From: Flavobacterium poyangense
GTDB taxonomy: Bacteria; Bacteroidota; Bacteroidia; Flavobacteriales; Flavobacteriaceae
Reading direction: 5' to 3'
DNA length: 64,000 nt
NCBI RefSeq assembly: GCF_011751075.1
Contig: NZ_JAALLN010000016.1
Coordinates: 1-64,000, forward strand
Position 1 is the stretch's first letter; every line of letters begins with the position of its first letter. Positions 18,064-26,464 of this stretch are shown here, piece by piece. The translations under genes were made by a program, and so were the position numbers. Under the pieces are notes generated by a model that worked only from the letters and a program-made list of their open reading frames with translations, was not told the DNA's origin and did not search any database.

Positions 18064-18489
18064 TCATTTCTTTTTTGAAACGGACTTTTTTGGAACTATT
18101 TTATAAAAAATTTCATTTCCAATATGACATCCGTTACCACAACCCCATAACATATCAATATTACCAACAACTTTAACGTTTAAAATATTATTAGGTTTAA
18201 CATTAAACTGTAGTATATAATTATATCCACCTTGAGGGTCATCTTCCGTTAGAAAGAATTCTCCATTTTTCGGATCTTCATTATCTTCTTTGGCAATTCC
18301 TTGACCTCCACAACTACATAAATCATCCGGATCCATTCCCTCCCAAACGAAATTAAATGACTGTTTTTGTTTTGAATAATTTGAAATTTTAAGTTTGTAT
18401 AAACCATCTTTACTTTTATAAACACCGTTTAATTGTGAATAACCGAAATTAAAAACTAATATTAAAATTGATATAAATATTTTTTTCAT
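18064..18489 (-). CDS. Secreted small protein, unknown (element cargo)
   Basis: 141 residues with an N-terminal signal peptide (MKKIFISILILVFNFGYSQ, cleavage after YSQ likely). The mature part starts LNGVYKSKDGLYKLKI, a beta-strand pattern like small lipocalin-type or extracellular stress proteins. It has four Cys (LCSCGGQG and WGCGNGCHIG) that may form two disulfides or bind metal. It ends in a basic tail. It follows the lipoprotein gene at 18568 by 78 nt on the same strand, so the two may be co-transcribed. Confidence 0.6.
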   Translation of the reverse strand: MKKIFISILILVFNFGYSQLNGVYKSKDGLYKLKISNYSKQKQSFNFVWEGMDPDDLCSCGGQGIAKEDNEDPKNGEFFLTEDDPQGGYNYILQFNVKPNNILNVKVVGNIDMLWGCGNGCHIGNEIFYKIVPKKSVSKKK

Positions 18490-18567
18490 TTTTTTTTAAA
18501 TTATTTGACTTTTAGTTCTAACCAGTTTTGAAAGTTTCTTAACTCTCTTTTTGTTTTAATTGATAAA

Positions 18568-19326
18568 TTATTTCCAATAATTAAAATGAGAAATTTCTTT
18601 TTTTAATCCTTCTAATGTTTGCGAATATTGGGTTGACGAGACATTTTTCATTATCCAAGGTCCACCATCATTTGGTCTGTCAGATTCAGCATTCGACATT
18701 GATTTAGGTTTCCAGTTTTTGTCATCTAAACCATCTTTACGAGAAGGCTCGAATTTTATTGAATAAATACCATAAACAACATCGTTTACATTATAATCAA
18801 AGTCGAAATTTTTTATATCTATTGCCCAATTATTGATTATTTTTCCACTTTTCATTTCCTCATATTTACTCACATAATTACAGCTAATACTTTCGTCTTT
18901 TTCAGATAATTGACTAATACTAATAGTCCATCCACTATTTTTTATGGCATCTTCAAATGTAAAATCACTCATTATAATGTAAGATTTACTCTTTTCTAAT
19001 TTCTTTCTTAAAATCTCTCTATTTACCCAGCCATTTTTAACATCTACTTTTCTAATAATAGAATCGTATTGGTCTTTTTCAATACAAGTTCCTGTATATA
19101 ATTCATTTGCCCCTTTTTTTCGAATGTCTTTTAATTTTCGAGGAATTCCATTAAGTAAATTATTTTCCAAATTTAAATCTGAACATTGACATTCAGGATT
19201 AGTTACTGTTTCAGTTATTGCTACTTGTTCCGTTTTTTCCTTTGATTCGTTATTGTCATTTTTTCCTCCACAAGAAATTAGTAATATTCCACTAATTATA
19301 ATTAGCATTAAATTGTTTTTTTTCAT
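18568..19326 (-). CDS. Lipoprotein, unknown (element cargo)
   Basis: The frame is open to 19401, but the ATG at 19326 gives a standard lipoprotein signal (MKKNNLMLIIISGILLISC, lipobox ISCG), so the 25 residues before it are probably not translated. The mature protein of about 230 residues has Cys pairs (ECQCSD, TGTCIEKD) and a repeated beta pattern (YDSIIRKVDVKNGWVN) resembling MORN-like or antitoxin-like repeats only weakly. It is divergent from the XRE regulator across an intergenic region that holds two palindromes, so it is a likely target of that regulator. Confidence 0.6.
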   Translation of the reverse strand: MKKNNLMLIIISGILLISCGGKNDNNESKEKTEQVAITETVTNPECQCSDLNLENNLLNGIPRKLKDIRKKGANELYTGTCIEKDQYDSIIRKVDVKNGWVNREILRKKLEKSKSYIIMSDFTFEDAIKNSGWTISISQLSEKDESISCNYVSKYEEMKSGKIINNWAIDIKNFDFDYNVNDVVYGIYSIKFEPSRKDGLDDKNWKPKSMSNAESDRPNDGGPWIMKNVSSTQYSQTLEGLKKEISHFNYWK

Positions 19327-19449
19327 TCCGTTTTGATGATTAATTTTTCCTACTCTAAAGCTTTTCGGATACGCTCCGTTTATATGGTTTCTGGACTCCA
19401 TCGAGTTAATAATTTATATAACTTCACTGCTGTAAAAATATAAAAAAAC

Positions 19450-19490
19450 ATTTAACTAATCATGTATGATTAGTTAAATCATAAATGATT
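19450..19490. promoter_or_regulatory. Tandem operator for the XRE regulator
   Basis: There is a perfect inverted repeat with 14-bp arms and a GT centre (ATTTAACTAATCAT at 19450-19463, mirrored at 19466-19479). A second shorter one, AATCAT-AA-ATGATT, covers 19477-19490. The centres are 19 bp apart, about two helical turns, and share the half-site AATCAT. This is the expected layout for cooperative binding of an HTH dimer between two divergent genes. Confidence 0.7.
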
Positions 19491-19523
19491 AGAGGAATTT
19501 TACATATAAAAAATTCCTTATAA

Positions 19524-19760
19524 TTGATTTACACTAAAGACCAAGAGTATTTAACTAAATTTGGGAAACATCTAAAAAAGATGCGAGAAGAAAAAGGTAT
19601 GTCCCAAGAAGAACTTGCTAACTTGGCAGAAGTTTCATTGCCTCAGATTACTAGAATTGAGAGAGGTGTGATAAATCCAACTATATGCACTATTAAATCC
19701 TTGGCAATTGGCTTAGGAATAGAAACATCTTTAATGTTTGGATTTGAAAATGACATTTGA
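19524..19760 (+). CDS. XRE-family HTH transcriptional regulator
   Basis: 78 residues, essentially one HTH_3 domain: LKKMREEKGMSQEELANLA, then VSLPQITRIERGVINPTI with the recognition helix. A TTG start at 19524 is used because no ATG precedes the first helix. It probably represses its own promoter and that of the divergent lipoprotein gene through the palindromes 19450-19490. It resembles immunity or SinR-like regulators of mobile elements. It is upstream of the M41-like protease gene, though a 142-nt gap separates them. Confidence 0.8.
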   Translation: MIYTKDQEYLTKFGKHLKKMREEKGMSQEELANLAEVSLPQITRIERGVINPTICTIKSLAIGLGIETSLMFGFENDI

Positions 19761-19902
19761 ATGTTTGGCAAAAAAAATTATTCAAATGCACTTTGATAAA
19801 AATTTAAATACAACTGAACTAAATAAATAAAGTGAACTGAATAAGAGGTACAACTATTAAAAGCTACAGCACATAACTATAATCTCAAATCAACATCTAA
19901 AA

Positions 19903-20481
19903 ATGACAGAAATTTATAAAAAAACTGCCCATCACGAAAGTGGTCATATTATCATGGGATTTCTTAATGATTACTCTTGTGAAGAAACAGAAATACTATC
20001 AAATGGGGATGGAAAAACTAGATTTAATTATGGGAATGATTTATTGACGATTGCAGCAATAACAAATTGTAAAAATGATCCAGAAATATTTAATGATTTA
20101 CCACAAAGTGTAAAGCTAAATTGTCCGGAAGTTGCATTCAAGTCTAGCTTAGTATTGGTAGCTGGTTCAATTGCAGAATCAATTTATTTAAATAACGGAA
20201 TTTCTGGAGACGAAATGGACGTAGAAATTGCTGGTCCTGATTTGGTTCGAATTGAAAATATTGATTTTTTACTTTCTCAAATTGATCGAAATCATAAAGC
20301 GAACTTTATACCGAAAATGATGCATACAACAATGACATTATTTGCAGATGAAACTATATGGAATGCTACTACTATTTTAGCTGAAGCATTATTTGAGAAA
20401 GAAAATCGAAAATTATCTAAATCTGAAATTGACGCTATTCTTGAAGATTGTGGATTTATAGAATACTTAAAAAGTAAATAA
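19903..20481 (+). CDS. Stand-alone M41-like zinc metalloprotease homologue
   Basis: 192 residues. The N-terminus carries HExxH (H11-E12-S13-G14-H15 in TAHHESGHIIMGF), matching the HEAGH context of FtsH peptidases. A later GDEMDVEIAGPD segment (D106) resembles the FtsH third-ligand region GAxNDLxxA. No AAA+ domain or membrane segment is present. It may be a free protease domain or an ImmA-like anti-repressor that acts with the upstream XRE protein; that pairing is inferred. It lies convergent with the DRT3-like genes, just past the proposed ncRNA terminator. Confidence 0.55.
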   Translation: MTEIYKKTAHHESGHIIMGFLNDYSCEETEILSNGDGKTRFNYGNDLLTIAAITNCKNDPEIFNDLPQSVKLNCPEVAFKSSLVLVAGSIAESIYLNNGISGDEMDVEIAGPDLVRIENIDFLLSQIDRNHKANFIPKMMHTTMTLFADETIWNATTILAEALFEKENRKLSKSEIDAILEDCGFIEYLKSK

Positions 20482-20562
20482 TAAAGACTATAAATAAAAA
20501 ATTAATTTAATCTAACAATATTTAATTCAATTATGAAACTCGTATAAAAAGCAAAAAAATAA

Positions 20563-20690
20563 TCTAAAAAAGTAGTCCCCGACATAGACTACTTATTTAA
20601 CTCTACAAAACTCAACTTTAGAGTTTAGTAGACGCTACTTGTGTGTGGTGCCATTACTGGCTGTCGGTGGTAGCAATATTTTCAATAAAC
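20563..20690 (-). ncRNA. Proposed structured ncRNA with ACACACA template, 3' of the second RT
   Basis: On the minus strand, beginning at or within the end of the second RT gene, several structures line up. An outer stem is formed by GCTAC (20670-20674) and GTAGC (20634-20638). It encloses a hairpin GCCA-GTAA-TGGC with a GNRA tetraloop (20650-20661) and an unpaired ACCACACACA tract (20640-20649). Then come an AGTAG/CTACT hairpin (20627-20639, mutually exclusive with the outer stem), an AAACTC/GAGTTT hairpin (20608-20626) and an intrinsic terminator (20570-20594). DRT3 systems are reported to use an ncRNA with an ACACAC template for poly(GT) synthesis. Folding and ends are read by eye. Confidence 0.6.
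20565..20594 (-). terminator. Intrinsic terminator ending the RT/ncRNA transcript
   Basis: AAGTAGTC (minus strand, 20594-20587) pairs perfectly with GACTACTT (20577-20570) and is followed by six T residues. Confidence 0.8.
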
Positions 20691-23012
20691 TTCTTGACTT
20701 CTTTTCGCTTGCAATTCCATTCTAAAATCAAATTCAGTCCACTTGATAAACCAAAATTTTTCTTGTTTAATTAGATTTTCTTGATTTGAATCAATACCTA
20801 CTAAAGTCAATAATTCTTTTTTGAACTTATATTTATCAATATGAACACTAAAATTATTTTTCAAATATATAATAAATTTAATTAATTTATCTTCTAAAAT
20901 GTAAACATCAGATGGACAGTTTTTTTGCAATTCTGTAAGATAATTTTCTACCAATGATGAAAGTTTTTTTAATATTTTTCTTTCCAAATATTTCATCGAA
21001 TTGAGTGAGTTAATTCTTTTTAGTGTTTTATCAATATTTGACATATGTTTAATCAAACCTGCGTTAGTTGTCGTTTTTAATACTGCTTTTTCTAACTCTT
21101 CAATTTCTAGAAATAAATTTTCTTTCTCAATTCGTTCTATCGTATTATTCAAATAAGGACAGCTCAAAACATCCATTAATAGCAATATCAACTCTGTGTC
21201 ATTTTTCCATTTTTTATCGATAATAGCATTCCTGAATTTTCCTAAAATATATTGTTTGAGTATCAATTTAATTTGATTATACTCATGAACATTTTTAATA
21301 TAAAACAAAAGAACTGTTATAGAAAAATAATTAAGTGGATGAACGATTTCAAAAGTGTTGTCTGAATGAATTTTTATATTGAAATATGAACATAGAACTT
21401 TTACATTTAATCTGTATTCTCTACCAAGTTGACTTAATGCAATTAATAGATATAATGTTTCAACTTGGGTTTCTTTACTTGTTTTATTTTTTTGAAGTAT
21501 TAAAAAGATTTCATCAGAAATTTTTTTAAAAATGTTGTGTTTGTAATTAGATGAAAAAGGTTCGATATATTCATTAGTTTTATTTCTCTTTAAAAAACAT
21601 ATTATTTTATCAACTATTAGACATAGTTTAATTGTTGAATTAACCCGTGGTGATACTGAATATAAGAAAAATGCAACATCTAAAATTTCTAAAAATCCTT
21701 TCTCGAATTCCTTCTCGCTTAGTTCTAGATTGTCATTTTTCTCTTTTTTGAATTTATTTATAAGTTTTGCAGTTTTTTTATCTAACACTGCAAGACTATA
21801 ATTCATTATGTCTTTATATTCTACTCCAGTTTCTTTTATAATCGACTTAAACCTTGTAATTACATTATTTGATGAAAAGTATATTTCGGAACTTTTTTCT
21901 TCATTTTCATCTGTTTTCTTATTCTCTTTTAACTTCAAATGCTCATTAAACAAATCGCTAATCTTTTGTTTCGCTAAACTTATCTCTGTTATTATGGGTT
22001 TCTCGTAAACAACTGACTTATTTTCATTTATATACATTTTATATTCACCAAGAGAGAGTTTGAATTCCTTTAATATTCTTTTCGAATCTGTATCATCATT
22101 ATAGAAGATAAAGTAATCATCTACATATCTAAAGATTTCATAATCGATTTTATGAATTAGATTTTTACAATTTTCATCCTCAATCTTTAGTTTGTCATAT
22201 ATGTTTTTATCGATTTGTTGAAGGATTAATTCTGCGAAAATTCGAGATAATTCGGGCCCAATTACAATACCGTTAGTTTCATTTGCATTTAATTTCTGCA
22301 TTAAATTATCAAACTCACCAGGAAAAGTATCTAGTGAATGTTGAACATTATCTTTAACAATTGATTTATTAAAGATTGCCCAAGAAATAGTATGTGTATA
22401 AACACTATCAAAACATTTAGATATATCAATTTTCAAAAGTTTTTTATACTTTTTTTCGCATCTATGAAACTGATATGATTCGAAAAATTTATGAATATTG
22501 CTATATTTCTGATAAGTAAAATATGATTTTAAATTTTCATATTCACTTTCATCCTGTTCAATTTGAGAATGTTCTAAATCACCATCTTTATTTTTTTTGT
22601 GTAGCAAATCATTATAAAATGTAAATTTGGCAATACGAGCAGGCTTTCTAATCGAAAATGGACTAATTGAACAATAGTAGAGCATTAGACTTCTATATTT
22701 ATCATAAAACTCTAAAACTTTAACTTGGTTATTGGGATGAATTAGACTTAACTTTCTAAAGTCATTTATTTTATGACTTATATTAAATATAAAAGGTCGT
22801 GTTGCTTCTTCAGGACGAAACAAAATCCCTTCAATCTCTGTAAAAGCTTTGTTTTGTTTACTTTTATAATCAGGATTTTTAATACTTCTTTGTCGTTTCA
22901 ATAAATATTTATAAAAGTATCTATTTGAAAACAAAAGTGGAGTTTCATATGGCAAAACATCAGACAGAACAACTCGTTCCTTACAATCTATTATAGGTAT
23001 CTTTTTCCTCAT
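20682..23012 (-). CDS. drt3b: Defence-associated reverse transcriptase, second subunit (Drt3b/UG8-like)
   Basis: 776 residues from ATG 23012, placed 2 nt after the stop of the preceding RT; a TTG at 23030 is the alternative. RT motifs are intact: motif A KIDISKCFDSVYTH with D196, motif B region GIVIGPELSRIFAEL, and motif C RYVDD with D298-D299. The motif A context (SKCFDSVYTHTISWA) is typical of abortive-infection-type RTs. The last 450 residues are helical with no recognised domain, as in Abi/UG RTs. In DRT3 this subunit is reported to make the complementary poly(AC) strand without a nucleic-acid template. Assignment to UG8 is by tandem arrangement and motifs, not by alignment. Confidence 0.75.
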   Translation of the reverse strand: MRKKIPIIDCKERVVLSDVLPYETPLLFSNRYFYKYLLKRQRSIKNPDYKSKQNKAFTEIEGILFRPEEATRPFIFNISHKINDFRKLSLIHPNNQVKVLEFYDKYRSLMLYYCSISPFSIRKPARIAKFTFYNDLLHKKNKDGDLEHSQIEQDESEYENLKSYFTYQKYSNIHKFFESYQFHRCEKKYKKLLKIDISKCFDSVYTHTISWAIFNKSIVKDNVQHSLDTFPGEFDNLMQKLNANETNGIVIGPELSRIFAELILQQIDKNIYDKLKIEDENCKNLIHKIDYEIFRYVDDYFIFYNDDTDSKRILKEFKLSLGEYKMYINENKSVVYEKPIITEISLAKQKISDLFNEHLKLKENKKTDENEEKSSEIYFSSNNVITRFKSIIKETGVEYKDIMNYSLAVLDKKTAKLINKFKKEKNDNLELSEKEFEKGFLEILDVAFFLYSVSPRVNSTIKLCLIVDKIICFLKRNKTNEYIEPFSSNYKHNIFKKISDEIFLILQKNKTSKETQVETLYLLIALSQLGREYRLNVKVLCSYFNIKIHSDNTFEIVHPLNYFSITVLLFYIKNVHEYNQIKLILKQYILGKFRNAIIDKKWKNDTELILLLMDVLSCPYLNNTIERIEKENLFLEIEELEKAVLKTTTNAGLIKHMSNIDKTLKRINSLNSMKYLERKILKKLSSLVENYLTELQKNCPSDVYILEDKLIKFIIYLKNNFSVHIDKYKFKKELLTLVGIDSNQENLIKQEKFWFIKWTEFDFRMELQAKRSQEVY

Positions 23013-23014
23013 AG

Positions 23015-24520
23015 TTATAATTTTTTCCAAATCCCTAATACTTTACTATTCTGAAAAGATTTAAAGTTGAAATTTAGAAAACGTTTTTCGGTAAAACCTT
23101 TTTCGAATGATAATTTTCTTAATTTTTCAACTAATTTAGCATTATTTGGAGTGTCAATTTTCCTAATTTCTTCTCTTAATATTTTATCTAAACTTTTTAA
23201 ATCCTCATTTGCATTTAGAAACTCGTTTGAAAAATAGATTCCTACAAAAACATTTTTCTTTCTCCTAAACAATTGAAAATTATTAGTTAAAAATTTTATT
23301 CTTAAAAGCAAAAGTCTGTTTATACTATTTTCTCTGCCAGCATATTTAATTTTTTCTAATTCAAAACTTTCAAAAGCAGTAGTAATTTTATTCGTATACC
23401 TTTCTAGTTTGTTTTCAGACATTAAAATCTTAAGAGGTAGTTTCTCTACCCATTCCTTTTTTTTACCCTCTCTTGTTTCATTCTTTTTTTCATAACCAAT
23501 AATAAATTGATATCCCAAGTAAGTCAAAATGTATTTGATAGAACTCTTTCTTTCTTTTTTTTCTTTTCTTAAATCAATTGAAAATGTTTTCTCTAAGTTC
23601 AGATTTAAACTTAAAGTCTTAAATAAAATAGATTTTATTTCATTTCTATATTTTGAAGTTGAAATATTTTCGTTTCTTATTTTTGGAGTAATTATTATAA
23701 TTATATCATCAACATATCTGGAAAAATATGTTACATCATCATAGGTAGATATTTTTCTGTCAAAATCTCTCATATAAAGCTCAGAAAGATATGCGCTTAT
23801 TCCAATTCCTCTTGGGATGCCAACTCTTTCATCTGTAACTTTTTTTACTCCATCAGTAATTAATATTTTCCAATACTGGTTTAAAATATCCCTAATTATT
23901 CGTTTGGATGGATAACTAAGTAAACTATTTTCCTCTATTTTGGACAAAAGTTGTTTATGAGGTATGGTTTCATAAAAACTTTTAATATCTGTTCGAATAA
24001 TTACTTTAGGAAACCCATCGTCAAAAAGTATTTTTAATTGAGAGATAATACTTTTTCTATCAGCTTGTTTAACTTTAAATGTTTTATAAATATTTCTTTG
24101 TAATTGTTTAAGAACAAAATAATGTTCTGGCTTATCTTCGACAACGTATAATTGGCTTTCAAACTTTATTTGACCTTTAGTTATTTGAATTCTATAATCA
24201 TCACTATTCGTTTTCTCGCTTAATAAAGATAATATCCCAAGTCTTAATTCTTCTCTTTCATCTTTAAGTTTTTCTTTTTGACTTAATAATTCATCATATT
24301 TTTCAAAGTCTTCTGAAGTTTTTGAACTAATCTTTTTAAGTCGCTCATATTCTTCATTGATTACTTTGTTAATATCTATAATTTTATCAGTTATTAGTCT
24401 AGAATCTTGAAATATATCATCCGTTTTAAAGAATTTTTCATCCTCTAAATATCTGCCTTTTCTGTTTTCAACATCAAGTATAATACGGAAATTCTCATAA
24501 GAGAAAGATTGGTCAAGCAT
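23015..24520 (-). CDS. drt3a: Defence-associated reverse transcriptase, first subunit (Drt3a/UG3-like)
   Basis: 501 residues. The palm motifs are motif A IRTDIKSFYETIPH (D178), motif B GIPRGIGISAYLSELYM and motif C RYVDDIIII (Y269, D271-D272), all intact. The N-terminal 100 residues are helical and highly charged. The C-terminal part resembles a thumb with basic helices. It is not a group II intron RT (no maturase X/HNH), not a retron (no VTG or NAxxH motif noticed, no msr/msd beside it) and not a DGR. The tandem with a second intact RT and a downstream AC-repeat RNA is what points to DRT3. It is divergent from the serine recombinase. Confidence 0.75.
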   Translation of the reverse strand: MLDQSFSYENFRIILDVENRKGRYLEDEKFFKTDDIFQDSRLITDKIIDINKVINEEYERLKKISSKTSEDFEKYDELLSQKEKLKDEREELRLGILSLLSEKTNSDDYRIQITKGQIKFESQLYVVEDKPEHYFVLKQLQRNIYKTFKVKQADRKSIISQLKILFDDGFPKVIIRTDIKSFYETIPHKQLLSKIEENSLLSYPSKRIIRDILNQYWKILITDGVKKVTDERVGIPRGIGISAYLSELYMRDFDRKISTYDDVTYFSRYVDDIIIIITPKIRNENISTSKYRNEIKSILFKTLSLNLNLEKTFSIDLRKEKKERKSSIKYILTYLGYQFIIGYEKKNETREGKKKEWVEKLPLKILMSENKLERYTNKITTAFESFELEKIKYAGRENSINRLLLLRIKFLTNNFQLFRRKKNVFVGIYFSNEFLNANEDLKSLDKILREEIRKIDTPNNAKLVEKLRKLSFEKGFTEKRFLNFNFKSFQNSKVLGIWKKL

Positions 24521-24556
24521 AGTTAAAATATTTAAAAAATCTTAAAAAAATATTTC

Positions 24557-24650
24557 AAAGAGAAACTTTTGTGATGCTTTATTCTTGCTTTCTCTTTTGT
24601 AAAAAAGTGTCCTTTAACTTATTTGTAGTTTTTTACTTTTAACAAATATA
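24557..24650 (-). promoter_or_regulatory. Candidate promoter -7 box and leader hairpin of the RT operon
   Basis: The minus strand reads TATATTTG at 24643-24650 (TAnnTTTG), about 123 nt upstream of the first RT. In the leader, AAAGAGAAA and TTTCTCTTT (24557-24565 and 24589-24597) form a perfect 9-bp stem with a 23-nt loop. The rest of the 434-nt gap to the recombinase is AT-rich. On the plus strand TATCTTTG at 24924-24931 may serve the recombinase gene. Confidence 0.4.
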
Positions 24651-24954
24651 CTTTTTTAATATAAATAAATTCCTATGGCTTTTATAATAAAACTTAAGGG
24701 TGTCTAAGCAGAAAATCGATGCAAAAAATTATAACTTCTTAAAATATATTTAATTTAAAAACATAATTCTAAAACCAATAATATATATATCATTCAAACT
24801 TGTATCAAAATTAAACTATACTTATATCAGGTTACCATTAACACGGAACTTTATTCGGTTTTATTGACTTTTTATAGTATCAAAAATAACAACCCTAAAT
24901 TAGGTACAACTAAAAAGGTTCCTTATCTTTGTTTTAATCAAAAAGCAAAGAATA

Positions 24955-25551
24955 ATGAAAATCGCAAAATATATTAGAGCTAGCACAAACGACCAATCAA
25001 CTTTAAGACAAGAAAACACTACACACAAAACTTATATTGATAAATGTTCCGGTTCTATTCCATTTAACGAGCGTCCAAGCGCAATTAAATTATTGAACGA
25101 TATATCAGCCAAAAAAGTCGAAACTTTACACGTTCATTCTATTGATAGATTAGGACGTAATGCTTATGATATTCAAACAACCTTAAACACACTAAATAAC
25201 CTTAACATAAATGTCTATGTAGAAAATATTGGTTTATACTCTATGATTGAAAACAAACCTAATAGCATATTCAAAATGATTACGGATGTATTGAGTAATG
25301 TAGCTGAAATGGAAAGAAGTTCTTTGTTGGAAAGACAAAGAGAAGGAATTTTAATAGCGAAAGCAAAAGGAACTTACAAAGGGCGCCAAATGAATACAAA
25401 TGAAACAACTGAACAATTTTTATCTAAGTACAATCAATCACATTTAGAATTAATAAAAGATGAAAACTATTCAATTAGAAAACTCGCCTCAATAACCAAC
25501 TTATCAAATAACACAGTTGTAAAGATTAGAAAAACATTAACTGAAATATAA
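24955..25551 (+). CDS. Serine recombinase (resolvase/invertase family)
   Basis: 198 residues. The N-terminal resolvase domain has R8 and nucleophile S10 in KYIRASTNDQS, the conserved IDRLGRNAYDI and the long E-helix region (NVAEMERSSLLERQREGI). The C-terminal part ends with a short HTH (YSIRKLASITNLSNNTVVKIRKTL). This is the small Pin/TnpR type, not the large integrase type. It may resolve or invert DNA within the element or be a passenger; no inverted repeats or res-like sites beside it were found. It is divergent from the RT operon. Confidence 0.85.
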   Translation: MKIAKYIRASTNDQSTLRQENTTHKTYIDKCSGSIPFNERPSAIKLLNDISAKKVETLHVHSIDRLGRNAYDIQTTLNTLNNLNINVYVENIGLYSMIENKPNSIFKMITDVLSNVAEMERSSLLERQREGILIAKAKGTYKGRQMNTNETTEQFLSKYNQSHLELIKDENYSIRKLASITNLSNNTVVKIRKTLTEI

Positions 25552-25565
25552 AATATCACTAACTT

Positions 25566-26255
25566 TTAAAAAATGAAATCTTCATTTCTACTCATCCGAA
25601 AACCAAGAATTGTTTTTCCTATCAATTCATCTGGATTGTCTATGTTTTTCAAAATATCTTCCTCCAGATTAATCACAGAATAACAAAAAAATGAATATTG
25701 ATTAAAATGCCCATATCGTCCATGATATGTAATAATTTTATGCATAGGCACTCTATCTACAGAAGCGCTTTCGATTTTAAAAGTACCTCCTATTAATTCA
25801 GACTTGATCAGCTCCTTCCCTATGATTCCTCTACCTTCCTTATCTGACGGATTAATACTAAATTCAACATTAAAGTCCATATATTCCCGAGTAAATGCAT
25901 CAACCGAATCAATTGATATACCATCTTCAGATACAATAGTTATGAATAAATTTTTAAATCGATATTCATATTTGTTTATCAATATTAAATTTTCTTCATA
26001 ATATTCCTTATCATAAATATAGTTAGGAACACCTAATATTTCCCTCATTTTTTCAATTGAGAGTCCAGGTCTAACGTAATCTAATATATTATTTGGAACT
26101 GATTTTAAGTTCGGAGAAATATCAACTATTAACTTTTCTTCCTTCTCCTTCTTCTTTTGATATAAATAGAATATAAATGAGGCTATTAAACCAGAAACGA
26201 TTCCTGAAACAATAGAAGAACCCACTGAAGAAATATCTGCTAAATAATCATTCAT
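25566..26255 (-). CDS. Single-pass membrane-anchored protein, unknown
   Basis: 229 residues. A transmembrane helix lies at about residues 12-33 (SSIVSGIVSGLIASFIFYLY), followed by a basic patch (QKKKEKEEK) that should keep the rest in the cytoplasm. The soluble part contains PGLSIEKMREILGVPN, a motif like that of SmpA/OmlA-fold domains. It resembles ETEC_3214-type hypothetical proteins in layout, but I cannot confirm the family. Its stop is 15 nt from the convergent serine recombinase stop. It is the last gene before attR and may be part of the defence cargo. Confidence 0.55.
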   Translation of the reverse strand: MNDYLADISSVGSSIVSGIVSGLIASFIFYLYQKKKEKEEKLIVDISPNLKSVPNNILDYVRPGLSIEKMREILGVPNYIYDKEYYEENLILINKYEYRFKNLFITIVSEDGISIDSVDAFTREYMDFNVEFSINPSDKEGRGIIGKELIKSELIGGTFKIESASVDRVPMHKIITYHGRYGHFNQYSFFCYSVINLEEDILKNIDNPDELIGKTILGFRMSRNEDFIF

Positions 26256-26410
26256 AAATAATTTGGTTTAGTTTTAACTAATTACAATATGCGTCAAATA
26301 ATTAATAAATGTATGTTTAATATTTGTCAAGTCTTTTTTTCTTGCCACGAAATTTTAAAAAGATACCAAATAAATCGAATCAAGAGTAGATTATTAGTTT
26401 CAATAATTGT

Positions 26411-26450
26411 AAAATAAAAGCCATTACAGTTTTGTAATGGCTTTTATTTT
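26411..26450. terminator. Strong bidirectional terminator near the right end of the element
   Basis: A perfect 17-bp stem (26411-26427 with 26434-26450) with a 6-nt loop and A/T runs on both sides insulates the right end of the element. The remainder of 26256-26410 is AT-rich without recognised signals. Confidence 0.8.
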
Positions 26451-26464
26451 ATTCAAAAAAAATA

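Noticed and set aside
20682..24520. Retron, group II intron or diversity-generating retroelement
   Set aside because: Two RTs are present, there is no msr/msd layout or retron motifs, no maturase/HNH domain or intron ends, and no template/variable repeat pair with adenine-biased changes.
24521..24954. ncRNA of the RT system placed upstream of the first RT
   Set aside because: Only one long-loop 9-bp hairpin and AT-rich sequence are present, with no AC tract or terminator. The downstream region 20563-20690 is a much better candidate.
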